Part shown: positions 13,509 to 25,500 of the stretch, in pieces
How the letters are laid out: each line of letters begins with the position of its first letter
Position numbering within the stretch: the first letter of the stretch is position 1
Source: Lachnospiraceae bacterium
GTDB lineage: Bacteria > Bacillota > Clostridia > Lachnospirales > Lachnospiraceae
Length of the DNA stretch: 34,682 bases
Direction: 5' to 3'
Assembly (NCBI GenBank): GCA_024682835.1
Contig: JAIKYU010000053.1
Span: forward strand, 1-34,682
Position numbers and translations under genes: made by a program
The notes under the pieces: model-generated
The model's database searches: none
What the model was told of the DNA's origin: nothing
What the model saw: the letters and a program-made list of their open reading frames with translations, nothing else

Positions 13509-16500
13509 ATGCCAGGAAAAGTAACCGTCACCTATAGCGATGAAATCAAAAACCAGATCAATATGCCCGTCGGCGACGATGCATCCCTGTTTTTGGCAAG
13601 TTATAAGGCGTTAATGCCGGAGGTGGACCTGGAGGGCGAACGCAGCGGACCCGGACAGATTTTCGACGAAAACCGGTTTGACCAGGTGGAAGGGACCACA
13701 CAGCTGCCGTTTGTGATAGATGCGCACTATGACATGATCAGTCTGTCAGAGGATCTTGACCAGCAGGCGATGCTTGAGGATTTTAAACAGCTGATCCCGG
13801 AATGCGAGCAGCGGTTCGTACAAAAGACCGGCCCCGGTGACGAACAGCTCATCGACTACGCCTATGCCTCGGTCTTTAATCCCGCAAAGCGCGCCGTAAA
13901 CGGCTGGCCTGTTTTCAAACTGAATGAACGGCTGAATCTTTCCGCCTGGCGGAAGGAGTTCGGCGCTTATATCAACCTCGGCGCCGATGATGTGACGCGC
14001 AAACAGCTTGCCTGGTGCGATGAGCACTTTCCGCTGCCCCGCATGGTCATTGATATTGACCATGCGATCCAGATCCATGTCGATTACTTTGACGAGGCGG
14101 AGAAGGGCACACTGACACCGGAGAAAGAAGCGGAGTACAGACAGCGGCTTCTGGAGCGGGAAACCCGCATCTTAAGCAGCCTGGAACGGGTCGCGGGCGT
14201 CACGGACCGGGAGGAGGGATTGCGCATCCAGGAGCTCACCGGGATCGGCAACGGGGCGCATAACTTTAACCGCCGCGCAGGGCGGGGACTCAAGATGACC
14301 TACGCCGACACGGAGGCACGCATCACGGGCTTAAAGAACGGCTGGCCCATTGAGGATCTGAATGCCCTGTCCACCTATAAGTATCGTATGGAGCGCATCT
14401 ATACGATGGCTTACTACACGGAGGATCAGAACCTGCAGATGCGCGACAAGCCGGTGTTCAAGCCCGGGGAACAGGACTATCTGACGCGGATGCAGCAGCT
14501 CTGGGCAAAGATTGAATCGACGCTCGTAAAGAACAATGACAAAAGGAAGGCGCTTCTTACGGAGATGCGCACGCTCATTCAGGAGGGCGTGGACAAGGAG
14601 TTTGTCCCGACGCTGACCCTCACGGAAGCGGAGCCGGCGTTTTCCTATGACCTCTATGATATTGACCGGAAGCTTGCCAGACAGCTTACTCCTTCGGAGC
14701 AGACAGCCATGGAGCAGGGCGAGGCCTATGATCAACAGTCCCTTGCGTCTTTCACGCAGATGGATACCAATGCCGAGCAGCTCCGGAACGAGGATTATCG
14801 GCGCGCCCGGGAGGCAGAGCGCAGGAGACAGGAGGAGGAGCAGCTTAAGCAGGAGGAGGAGCAGAGAAGACAGGAGGCTGCCGTAAAGGAAGCCGAAGAC
14901 CTGGAAAGAGACAGGGAAGCCGGGAATCTGATCGATGTGATCTTCGAAAATGTGCTGGAGGTGGCTGAAGTGGGCAGACCTGTTGCACAGAGAGATTATA
15001 ACGAAGTGATTCAGGAGGCCAGGGAGAGGAGAAAAGCGGGCCCCTCACAGGAGGAGCTGGAAAAAAGACGCCTGGACAACAACCTGAAGGGAGATATCTG
15101 GTTCTATTCCGCTCTGAAGAACAAGCGTCAGACGGCCGCTGCAAACACCCCCATCAGCATAAGCGGACGGCCGTCCTCGGATCAGGATGACCTGCTGCGC
15201 CACTACATGGGCAAGTCGGATGCCGGCTTTACCGATGCGCTGAACTTAAAGCTCCTGCCCATGGAGGAGCGCAGACAGATCGCGGAGGAGTATTATGACA
15301 ATCTGATCGCCCATCCCTTCTGGAATGTTCCGGAACCGGAGGCGGTGAAGAACGCCCGCTACTTCGGTGAGCTGGACGCCCGGGCGGCGCGGAACATTGC
15401 CGCACAGCCGTTGCCGGCCTTTGATCCCCGGGATCCCGAACAGGTGAAGAACATCGCAAACAGCGAATTAGGACTCCTGGCGAGCTTTACCGTCGATTTT
15501 TTCCAGGACGATAAGAATCTGCGGAATAAGAATGACCCGTCGAGTCCTCTGCGTGCGGCCTATGTGAGCGGCTTTGGCACGAGGGAGGATTATGCCAGAC
15601 TCTTTGGACAGCTTTCTTTCGGCGAGGCGCTTGTGAGTCTGGCCGGTGCTGTGAACACCAGTCAGATGGGGCCGCTGCGCAGGAGCATTGCGCTTCATTT
15701 CATGCAGAAATACTGCGATGAGGTGAAGGGGAAGCCTTTATCAAGCGTCTCCGCCGATAAATGGATGGAGGTCTCTGCGGTCTCCAGCGGTCTGTGGAAG
15801 ACCCTGCATGAACCGGAGAGTCTCCCCCTGGAAGGAGCGCCCACACAGGAGCAGCTTGACGCGTTTCTTGCCGGCGGTCCATCGCCTTTCACTGCGGAAT
15901 ACCTGGCAAAGCTGGATCCGCTTATTTTTGAGTTCAAGCAGCTTGTGCCGCAGGGAGAGAGTGAGAACCATGTGAGAACAGTGCAGAACGGCACGGTGGA
16001 CATGGCGCGCATCTACAATCTGGACTTCATCAGCATAAACGGCACGCCGCGTAACCGGCTGGATCTGGATCAGCTGACCGGCATGAGCGATGAGCTAAAG
16101 ACGAAGACCCATCAGATCTTTGACCAGACCCTGGGCTATCTGGTGGATGTGAGCTCTATGCAGCCGGCGCTTGCTTCCGCCCGGGGAGAGAGCGCGCTCG
16201 ACCGTTTCTCCGTGAATGGCAGGAAGATCTCAGCCCTGATGGATGAATTCTACGGCAAGGATCAGATGGCGCTCATGAGTCCTACGGACCGGGAGATCGC
16301 CATGGAGGCGATCCTGCTGCAGGCCATTGCCGATCCGCAGTACACCATCACGTACACGCCCCTCAACTACGACCCGGACGGCAGCATTGTCGAACAGCAG
16401 CCGGTCACTATCCCGCGTCCCGTGCCCCAGCGGGCCGCAGAGGTTCCTGTGCAGCCGGCGGATGATGAGATGCGTTTTGAGCATCAGGTGGCGCGGGTAG

Positions 16501-19500
16501 AACAGCACGCGCAGAAGTTAGACAGCTTCGTGCCAGGGGCTTATGAGGTCTTCGGTGAAGGCCACCTCGTGGGGAAGCTGCTTGTGCATGCACATGCGCC
16601 GGAGCAGGTCGCAAACATCAAGCGCAGCTTCATGGAGGAATATGCGCAGTCGGCGGATTCCCTCGCCGATGCAGTGGCAGCCGAAAAACCGCAGATGGCC
16701 GCCTATCTCAGGCTGCAGGCAAATATTGCGAAGCGCTCGATCGAAAGGCCGATCCCTGTCCCCGCCTACCCCTTCAACACGCTCATGGGGCTGGTGGATC
16801 AGATCCATCTGCCTCTGCCGAATGTGATCGATGAGAAAAAACCGGGACCGGTGTTCCGCCTGATCGCGGACCAGCCGGACGGCTTCAACCCGTTCCCGGT
16901 CCTGGAGGCGGCGCAGAGCGCCGAGCGGCTGATGAATCTGACCGCTGCCCACAGCGGCAGGCTGCGCGATGCGGAACATCCCGCGACCGCGGAGGAGGAC
17001 AAGGCGGCCCGACTGCAGATCTTTGATGAGATCACCACGCTGGAGGGCTATCTGGATGAAATGGAACGAGTCGCCGGGATCAGACGGCGCAGCAGGCAGC
17101 TCACAGAGGCTTTTGATGATCCGGAGGTGATCGGGCGTTTTATGAACGGCAATCCGGGTCTTGCCGCCATGCGTGCGGAGCTTTCCGGCCGCCGCACGGC
17201 GCTGACGAAGGGCTGGCCCGTGGAGGATGTGGATCTCATCGCCGGCTTTTACGCGAAGCGCGAGGTGGTGTGGCAGGCGATCAGAAATCTCCCCGAGGGG
17301 TCGGATTCCCGTCTTGTCTATGAACGGGCTGGCCGGGTGCTGGAGGAGATCTGCGACCGGATCGACAACACGACCATCACGAACAGCGAGGAAAGGACGA
17401 GGCTCCTCGAGAGCATCAACAGCTACGGGGACGCGCTTTACAATAACACCATAAGCCGCGCGGGAGCTCCCGAGCAGGGACAGACCCAGGCGCTCAAAAA
17501 CGCGATGACAAAGGCCATGCAGGCTCAGATCCCTGCAACCGCCTTCCGTACGGCAGAGGAGAGCGCCGCGATCGAAGAGCAGGCAGAGGCACACTTTAAG
17601 GAGGCCCGCAGACAGGCGGAGGAGGCTGAGACTGCCCGCCGCACCCGCGTGGCCGAAGCGCGCAGGGCAAAGAGAGAGGCGCAGAAAAAGCAGGAGCCGA
17701 AACCGGATCGGAGCGAGCGCGATTTTGTGGACGGTCTGATTGGCGATATGGAGCGGGAGAACGCCGAGGAATTTGCAGCGGAGGCAGATGAGCAGGCGGG
17801 ATGGGCCGCCGATTTCCTCTCGGGTGAGGAGGTGCGTGAGCAGCGGAGACAGCGTCGTGCCTACAATGACCGGTACAACGACCCCAACGATATGCACTAC
17901 CAGACCTTTGACGAGAACTTTGCCGGCGAGGATGTGCGTGCCATCAGCGGCTTTGCCATCAATGACGACTATCTGAGGATGCTTGGCGAGGATGAAAACT
18001 TCTTCGGGAACCTCTTCAAAGAGAGTTATTCCAGCAAGGCAAACTTTGACCTCTATGGCCATGAAAAAGTCGCCGGCTTCTTTGAGTGGCAGGACATCCG
18101 CGAACGCCTCGGGGTGATCCGCAAGGGCCCCTGCAGGGATTTGAGCCTCAAGGATGACCGTATGCCCTCTTTTACCAACGATTTCCGGGCATGGGCCATG
18201 GTGGAGAAGGGGCTGACCTTCAGGGAGGCGCTTGAACTGAATACCGCGGGTCTTGTGGAGCGCAGAAAGCTGGCAACGGAATACCTCGATGTGCTGGAGG
18301 ATCATCCGCTCAACAAAAACATGACGGACAGTGAGCGGGAGATGTCCGCCACCTATTATGCCTATCTTAACAAGTCGGCGATGGATAGATTCCTGGAGAC
18401 CGACTTCCCGGAACTGGACCTTTCCAGCGAGGAGGCCATCCGGCGGATTGCCGCAGGTCCCAGCGAAATGCATGCCATGGCACAGTTTGCCCTGGACCTC
18501 AACCAGGACACGGAGCAGCTCTACATGAGCAAGGATCCGGTGGTGCGCAGCGCCTACTTAAGGGGCATGGGCGGACGGGAGGTCTGCACCGGTTCCTTTG
18601 AAAAGGTTTATCTGGCGCAGTCGATCGAGACGATGGCGAGACCAATTACCGAACCTTTCTCACCGTATTGCCCGCTTCGCAATAAGGCGTATGCAAAGCT
18701 GCAGCTGGAACGCGTGAATGCCGCGATGCGGGGAAAGAAGCTTTCTGATGTGGCCCCCGGTTATGCGGACTATTTAAGCCGCATGGCGAATGAGCTGATC
18801 TACAAGCCGATCCAGGCGGAGGGCGCACCAACGGATCAGGAGCTTCGGGATTATCTGGACGGGAAGATTCCGTTGCCTTTTTCCGAAAACTATCTTCAGG
18901 CGGTGGACGGGGCTATGGACCGGTTCCTCTCCGAGGACAATATCAAGCATGTCAGAGGTGAGGTCGCGAAGGGACTGGAGACAGCAAAGGGGTCACTGAA
19001 AAAAATGGCCGATGTCTACAACCTTCCCTATGTCCCGATGGGACCTTCCGCGGAGCGCGTGCAGCCGGACTATGTGACCATGTCCGACGGGGTGCTCAGG
19101 GATACGGATGTGGCCTTTGACCGGATCTTCGGCGATCTGCTGAATTCCCAGACCAACATGCAGGTCCAGTATTCCTCAATGCGAGGGGAGACCCTGACGG
19201 ACCGGTTCCGGATCGACGGACACCGGGTGTCGGAGCTGCCGGGACTGCAGGCTGCGAAGGGAAACAGAACGCCGGAGGATTTCCAGATCATCTGTGAGGC
19301 GGAGATTATGCGCGCCATAGCCGATCCGGCAAGGAATGTCACCTATGTTCCGGTGGCACTTGGTGAAAACCATACGATCATTGAAGTGGATCCGGTGGTG
19401 ATCCGGCGTCCCGCGCCGGAGGCTTTCCCGGCAGAGGAGGCTAATCTGGATCCGGCGGTGACCGGAAGCGATGATACCCGCAGGATCATGAAGTATACCA

Positions 19501-22500
19501 TGGGCTATTTCAAGGCACCGGCGGATCTCACGGATTACCTGGGTCTCTACGACGGTGATCCGCTGCTCGATCCGTTTAAGCATGGGGAGAAGCTGCAGGA
19601 TCCCATGTTCTACAGCAACGACGAAGAGGAAGCGGGTGAGATGAACCATGCCGCGGGTGTCTACAGAGGCATCAACAACACGGTCGGGGATATCGTCAGC
19701 TACAGGATGCTGCACGGCACGCTCAAGGACGGCACGCTGACCGAGGAGGGCAAGCGGAACCTGAAAAAGCTCACGGAGCAGATGAACGCGCTGTATGACC
19801 GGATCGATGAGACGGCCGCAGAGTGGGATGTCAAGGATCCGATGCTCGCCGAGATGTTCCGGTATAAGAAGGATGTTGTGGCGACTGAGGAGAGAGGTAC
19901 GCCCTGGACGGATCTGAAGGACGACTATACCTATATGAATATGGGCTCGCAGGTCGGCAAGCTGCACGTCGCCCCTCCCGGGGATTCGATCCCTTATGAC
20001 CAGACTCAGGCTATGCATGCGATTCAGGGGTATCCCACGGGGACACCGAGATACACGCTGCCGCAGGCCATCGCCGCCACGATGCGAATGGTTCATTCGG
20101 AGGCGGCGCAGATCCGCTCTCAGAGAGAGGGGACCCTCACGAGGCAGCAGGATCGGATGAACAGACGGCTCCTGCTGACGGAGATCGAGGAGATCGAGAA
20201 GCAGCTGCGGCGTATGGACGCCCTCTATCTGTCCTCCGTGGACGAAAACGGGAAGCCGGATCCTTCCAAACCGGGACTGGCTCATGTCGCCTATCTGAAT
20301 CAGTTTCTTGAGAATCCGGTGTTCGAGGCGTCCTCCTATCATCCCCGGGGAACCAGAATGGTCCATGTGGATCTGGATACCAAGAGGCGTCTCCTGGCCC
20401 AGGGCTGGCCTGTGGAGGATTTAAGCGTTCTTTCGCGTTTCTACCTCAATCGGGAGGAGCTCCGCCGTTATCTGGACAATCCGGAGAATGTGAAAAAACT
20501 CACGCCGGAAAAGCACATGGAAATGGAGCGTGCATGGAAGGTGCTGGATGAGGTCTGCGGTTATCTGGACCGGAAGGAGATCAGAAACGCCGCCGACCGG
20601 GATCAGGCGCTGGATCATATCATCGGCTACGGGACACTCCTGTTTAATGACACGGTGTTCGACAGCAGCGAGATCCGCGACGCGATGCAGAAAAAGATCG
20701 CGGAGGCGCGCGCAAGAAGGCCGTTGGAGGAGGAATTCCTGACGGATCAGGAACGGAATGAATACAGGGAAAGCTTCGCTGCCTATCAGGCGCAGGCCGG
20801 ACAGGCGGAACTCAAACCCACGATGAACGCCCCGCTGACGGAGGAGGAAAGGGCGTTCTTAAACGCCACGCATCTCTCCCACCTGTATGAGGTTTCCGGA
20901 CAGCTTATGAAGGATCCTGTGGTCGACGCGGATCCGGAGCTTGCGCAGGCAAGGCACGAGGTGCAGCTCTACTGTGCGCAGGTGGAGAAATTCTACAGGA
21001 CGAAGGAGTTCCTGAATCCGGAAAAGGCGGATGACAGAAGGAGGGCCTTTGAGGAGCTCATGCAGCGCTCCACAAAGCTTGTGAGCGCGCTGGATACGGC
21101 TGAGGAGAAGCTCACGAAGAACGGCACGAAGACGCAGTTCAAGCCGGAAGAGGAGAAGACGCTCAGGGAATTCCGGCAGGCGGGACACGCCATCAGTGAG
21201 ATGCGGCGCATGAGCATCGCACAGTCGGAATATGAACAAAAGCGCAACGAGGATCTGATGGCGATAGAGCGCGCCGAGGTAGAAAGGGCGCAGACCGAGG
21301 CCGAGGAAACCCTGGAGGCGCAGCGCCGCATGGTGCCCCTGGATTCCGTGCTGAGCGGCCTGTCGCAGGAGGATCAGGAGAGGCTCGTTCATCTGCTGAC
21401 CGATCCCATTCCGGGGACGGATCATTTCGATTTTGAGACGGGTCAGGTGATCCCGGCACAGCCCAGAGAGCTGCCGGAACGGATCCGGATGGTCGATGAC
21501 GGGGATGGAAATCTCGTCCCTGAGGCATTTGTCGTGGCTGACCGGCAGGCGCAGTGGGCCGCCGGGGAGGAGGAAGCCGAGCGGGCAAGACAGCAGGAGG
21601 AAGCTGCGCAGCGCACACCTGAGGCTATCAGGAGGTATGCCCGCAGGAATCGCAGAATGGACAGAGAGGCGCTGGCGATGGTCGGCATCTCCCCGTACGA
21701 CCAGGGAGCCGAGGATCTCTTCGCCATGGCGGATCAGGATTATTCGGTGGCCGAGGTTGAGCGCAGACAGCGGGAACGCAATGAAGAGGGGCAGCGCAGA
21801 CGGGCGCTGAAGGAAAGTACCGGAGACGAGCGCTATGGGTGGAGCTTCTCCCATATTCTGCAGGACGCCTATGAGCGGTCGCAGAATGCGGCTGCGGCCA
21901 ACGAAAGGATTTCACAGGATCCCGCGGCATCGCAGGCGGAGGTAACGAATGCGCTGCTCGCCGAGCGGGATTCCAATGATATCTATTCCAGGATGACGAA
22001 GGCGGTGGTCGCTGCCCATGGTCCGAGGTTCATTGAGGAAAGGATTAAGCAGACCAGGCCCGAATGGTATGAACAAACCCTTCTGCCGGCGTTGGAGAGC
22101 GCACTGCAGGAGCTGCCGGCCCAGTTCCGTGATCAGCCCTCCGCGCGGTTCAAGCTCATCTCGAGAGTGCTGCTTCAGGAGGTTTCGCTGGAGGACAGGC
22201 ATTCCCTGCTTCAGGCACTGGCTGACGCGCTGCCGGTTTCGCAGAGGGAGGAGCTGCGCACGACGCTCATTACCATGGAAGCGCCGGTGAAGCGACCCTA
22301 CAACGATCAGGTGACGAGACCGCTTGCGGAACAGATCGACAAACTTCTTACGGCCGAAATGCCGGAGAACGAGTACACAGCGGATGAGATCCAGGAGTAT
22401 CATCAGATCCTGAACAATGCAAAGGAAACGCTGGACGAGGTGCGCAAGGAGGTTTTCGAGTATGCCAAGCAGCGGGCGTACGACTATGAAGGGGCGCAGA

Positions 22501-25500
22501 AGACCGTGCGGGAACACCGCATAGACGCATTTCTGGAAAGCAGCGACGACAACACCCGGATCATCGCGCGTCAGATGAGAAAGGGAGACGACCTCCTGGT
22601 TTCGGACGGTGTGCTGCCTGCGCACAAAGAGACCCTTGAGCGTCTGATGCACCCGACTTCACAATATGGTCAGGCGTATAAGGATGCGGTTGCACACATG
22701 CTCCTGCGTATGGAGGAGATGGGCATCGCGCCCACGGACAGAACCGAGCAGGGAAACAAGGAGCTCGCCTTCAGTGAACTGGCAAAAGCCAAAGCACGCT
22801 TTAAGGAAGCCATTCAGGATGGAGATCCGGAGAGCATCATCGAGACGGGCCGTGACTATGAGGAGAAGCGGAAGAATCTGAAGGAGCTCATGGATTACGC
22901 GAAGGCGCATTTCTCGGACAACTCCGCACCGACCAATGTGGATTCCACCAGAAACGAAAATGTGCCGTGGGAGTTTGCCGGTGACTATCTCGCAAGTTCT
23001 CAGCTGAACGGGGTGTATCAGCTCTACTCGACACTGAAGCAGAACGGGATGAGCGCGCAGGAATTCTTAAGTGATCCGGAGGCCGCCCGCCGCAAGATTT
23101 ATAAGAAGATCAACGAGGACCACAGCCTGAAGAAACGCATGGAGGGAAAGCGCGCGGGACGCATTCTCGGTGAGCTGATGGCGGAAAATGACACCGAATT
23201 GCAGGCGAGAAAGGCCAGCGCCCACTGGGCGACCGTGATGGTGAACCGCGGCATTGAAGCGCTCACGGAGAACGATCCTGACCCGGCGGAACGGGATAAT
23301 AACAGAGTGTCAAGCTTTCTGGTTACATCCTATCAGGGCGCTGTGAATTCGGTCCGCGAGAAGTCGAGGAATCCGTTCCTGATCGCGAATCCCGCGCGGG
23401 AGAAGGACGTGATGCACCTTCTGTCCGTGGTGAGCGAAGAGGATCTTGCCGCAAACACGGATCAGCTGCTGTCCGGAGAGTGCTTTGACGAGCTGGGACG
23501 CAGAATTCCCACCATCACGGCCGAACAGTATGTCGCACAGGCACAGAATATCGATTACCGCAAGCTCGCGGATCGAAGCGCCGACATCATCTGCGAAGCC
23601 TCCGCGGTAAACAGAACGCAGTTTGACGCGGCGGCCTTTATGGAGGAGCACCAGAAGGCGCTGTCCATGCTGCTGAAGGCGAGAGCGGCGGATGCCGGGA
23701 AGCCGGGCTTTGATATGCTGGAATACGAGCTCACCCATGCAGCACAGATCTATGACATGCTGCGGGCGGCGAATCCGCAGAGAAACCTGCCGGCACTTAC
23801 ACCGGCGCAGAGAAGGAGTATGGATGCGGTAGCAAAGCAGTATGAGACCGACAGAAAGCGGATCCACCAGACCTTCTCCGCCCGGCAGAAGAATGCCATC
23901 GCAAGACGCAGGAGAAATGTCTTAAACATCGGCGCACAGGTGCGTACAGCCGTCACGCAGCGGGAAACACGCCGCAACCGCCGGGAGGAGAGAATCCGCC
24001 TGCAGGAGGAGAACGCGAGACGTCAGGCGGAGACCGCAAGACTTCAAGAGGAAGAAAGACAGCAGGCCAGGGAGCGGTTCAGGGCGGAACAGGTGCAGCT
24101 CATTATCGCGCAGCAGCGAAATGACGAGGCAGAGAGGCGCCGCATGGAGCATCAGACCCTTCCGCTGACCGAGCGGCTCGTGCTCAGGGGCGTTGAGAAG
24201 GCAGAAGCGGATCGCGCGAAGAAAGGTATGACCGGGCTGCTGCAGAATCCCGGAGCGACGCGGGATGCCTCGCTTGCGGCACTGGATGCCAGACGGCGGA
24301 TGAACGCCCTGCTGCAGGGAATCGCCGCATCCATCTCCAGAGACGGAATGTCCCATCTTACGAATGCAAGACTCACGGAGCTTCTGACACAGGAGTTTGG
24401 CGCTGACAGGGCGAATGCCCTTGCGGCGAAGCTTCCCAGAGGAATCCGCAACGCCGATGATCTGACGGATCTGACGGGTGAGGAACGCACCGAGGTGTTT
24501 GCCACCCTGGCGGGGGCGCTCACACCGGAGCAGAGGGAGATGTTCATCAGACTGGATGACGGGTTCGTCTCTGTTCATGATATGGAGCTTGTGGGCTCCC
24601 CCTATGACAATGAGATGGATCCGGAGCAGAGAGAGCGCATCCGGCAGGTCTTTGACGCACAGCTGACCGAGGGCGAGACGAGCCGTCTGGTCCGGTATTT
24701 CAAGGGGGATGTCTACAACAACGGAAAAGAAACTCACAGGGAACGCATGAAGTTTGTGGCTGTGCTGGATGAGGCGGACAGGCTGCTAAAGCCTGTGGAT
24801 CCCAAAATCAAGAGCACCGTGGAAGAGGTGTTCAATATCCGGCAAAAATATGCCGAAGCAGCGCAGAAACGGCTCATCGCCGCCCGGGCGCAGCATCCGG
24901 ACAACGGCTATATGCACAACCTTACGGAGAAGAGAGGCCAGTACCGCATCGCCGATGCGGAGAAAACCGAGGAAATCAGGACGCTCAAGGCCCGGAAGTT
25001 TTCCTTTGATCCGGAGTACATCACGCATGTGACCGCGATGCTGAAAAAGATGGAGGAGATGAAGCTCCTTGCCGGGAATGTGGCGGCTGAGGAGGAATCC
25101 AAGGTCTATGCCTTCCGGCCGATTCGTGAAGCACAGAAGGAACTGAAGGAAGCCATCCGGGCGAAGGACAGGGAGAGGACGCTGGCCGCCATGGAACAGC
25201 TGAAGGCGGCGCGCCGGGATATGGATGAGCTGATGAAGACCGCGCAGGAGCACTTCCATCCCACGGATTACATGACCAATCTGGATGTCCTGAGGAATTC
25301 CTCGATCCCGTGGGATTATGCGAGGAACGGGGTGGCGTGTTCCCAGATTAACAGCATGTATCTTCTCGGCAATGCCTTAAAGGCGCACGGCATCTCCATC
25401 GATGCATTCGCGGCGGATCCCGGCGAGGCGATCCGGCAGATGGAGCGGCAGACACAGGAGAGATACTGCACGCTGCAGAGCTTTGCGGCGAACAAAACCC

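Noticed and set aside
16518..18473. Open frame of 651 codons on the minus strand inside giant gene 1
   Set aside because: It lies wholly antisense to the coherent module B2/A2 coding frame, has no ribosome binding site or recognisable motif, and GC-rich codon bias easily leaves such shadows open.
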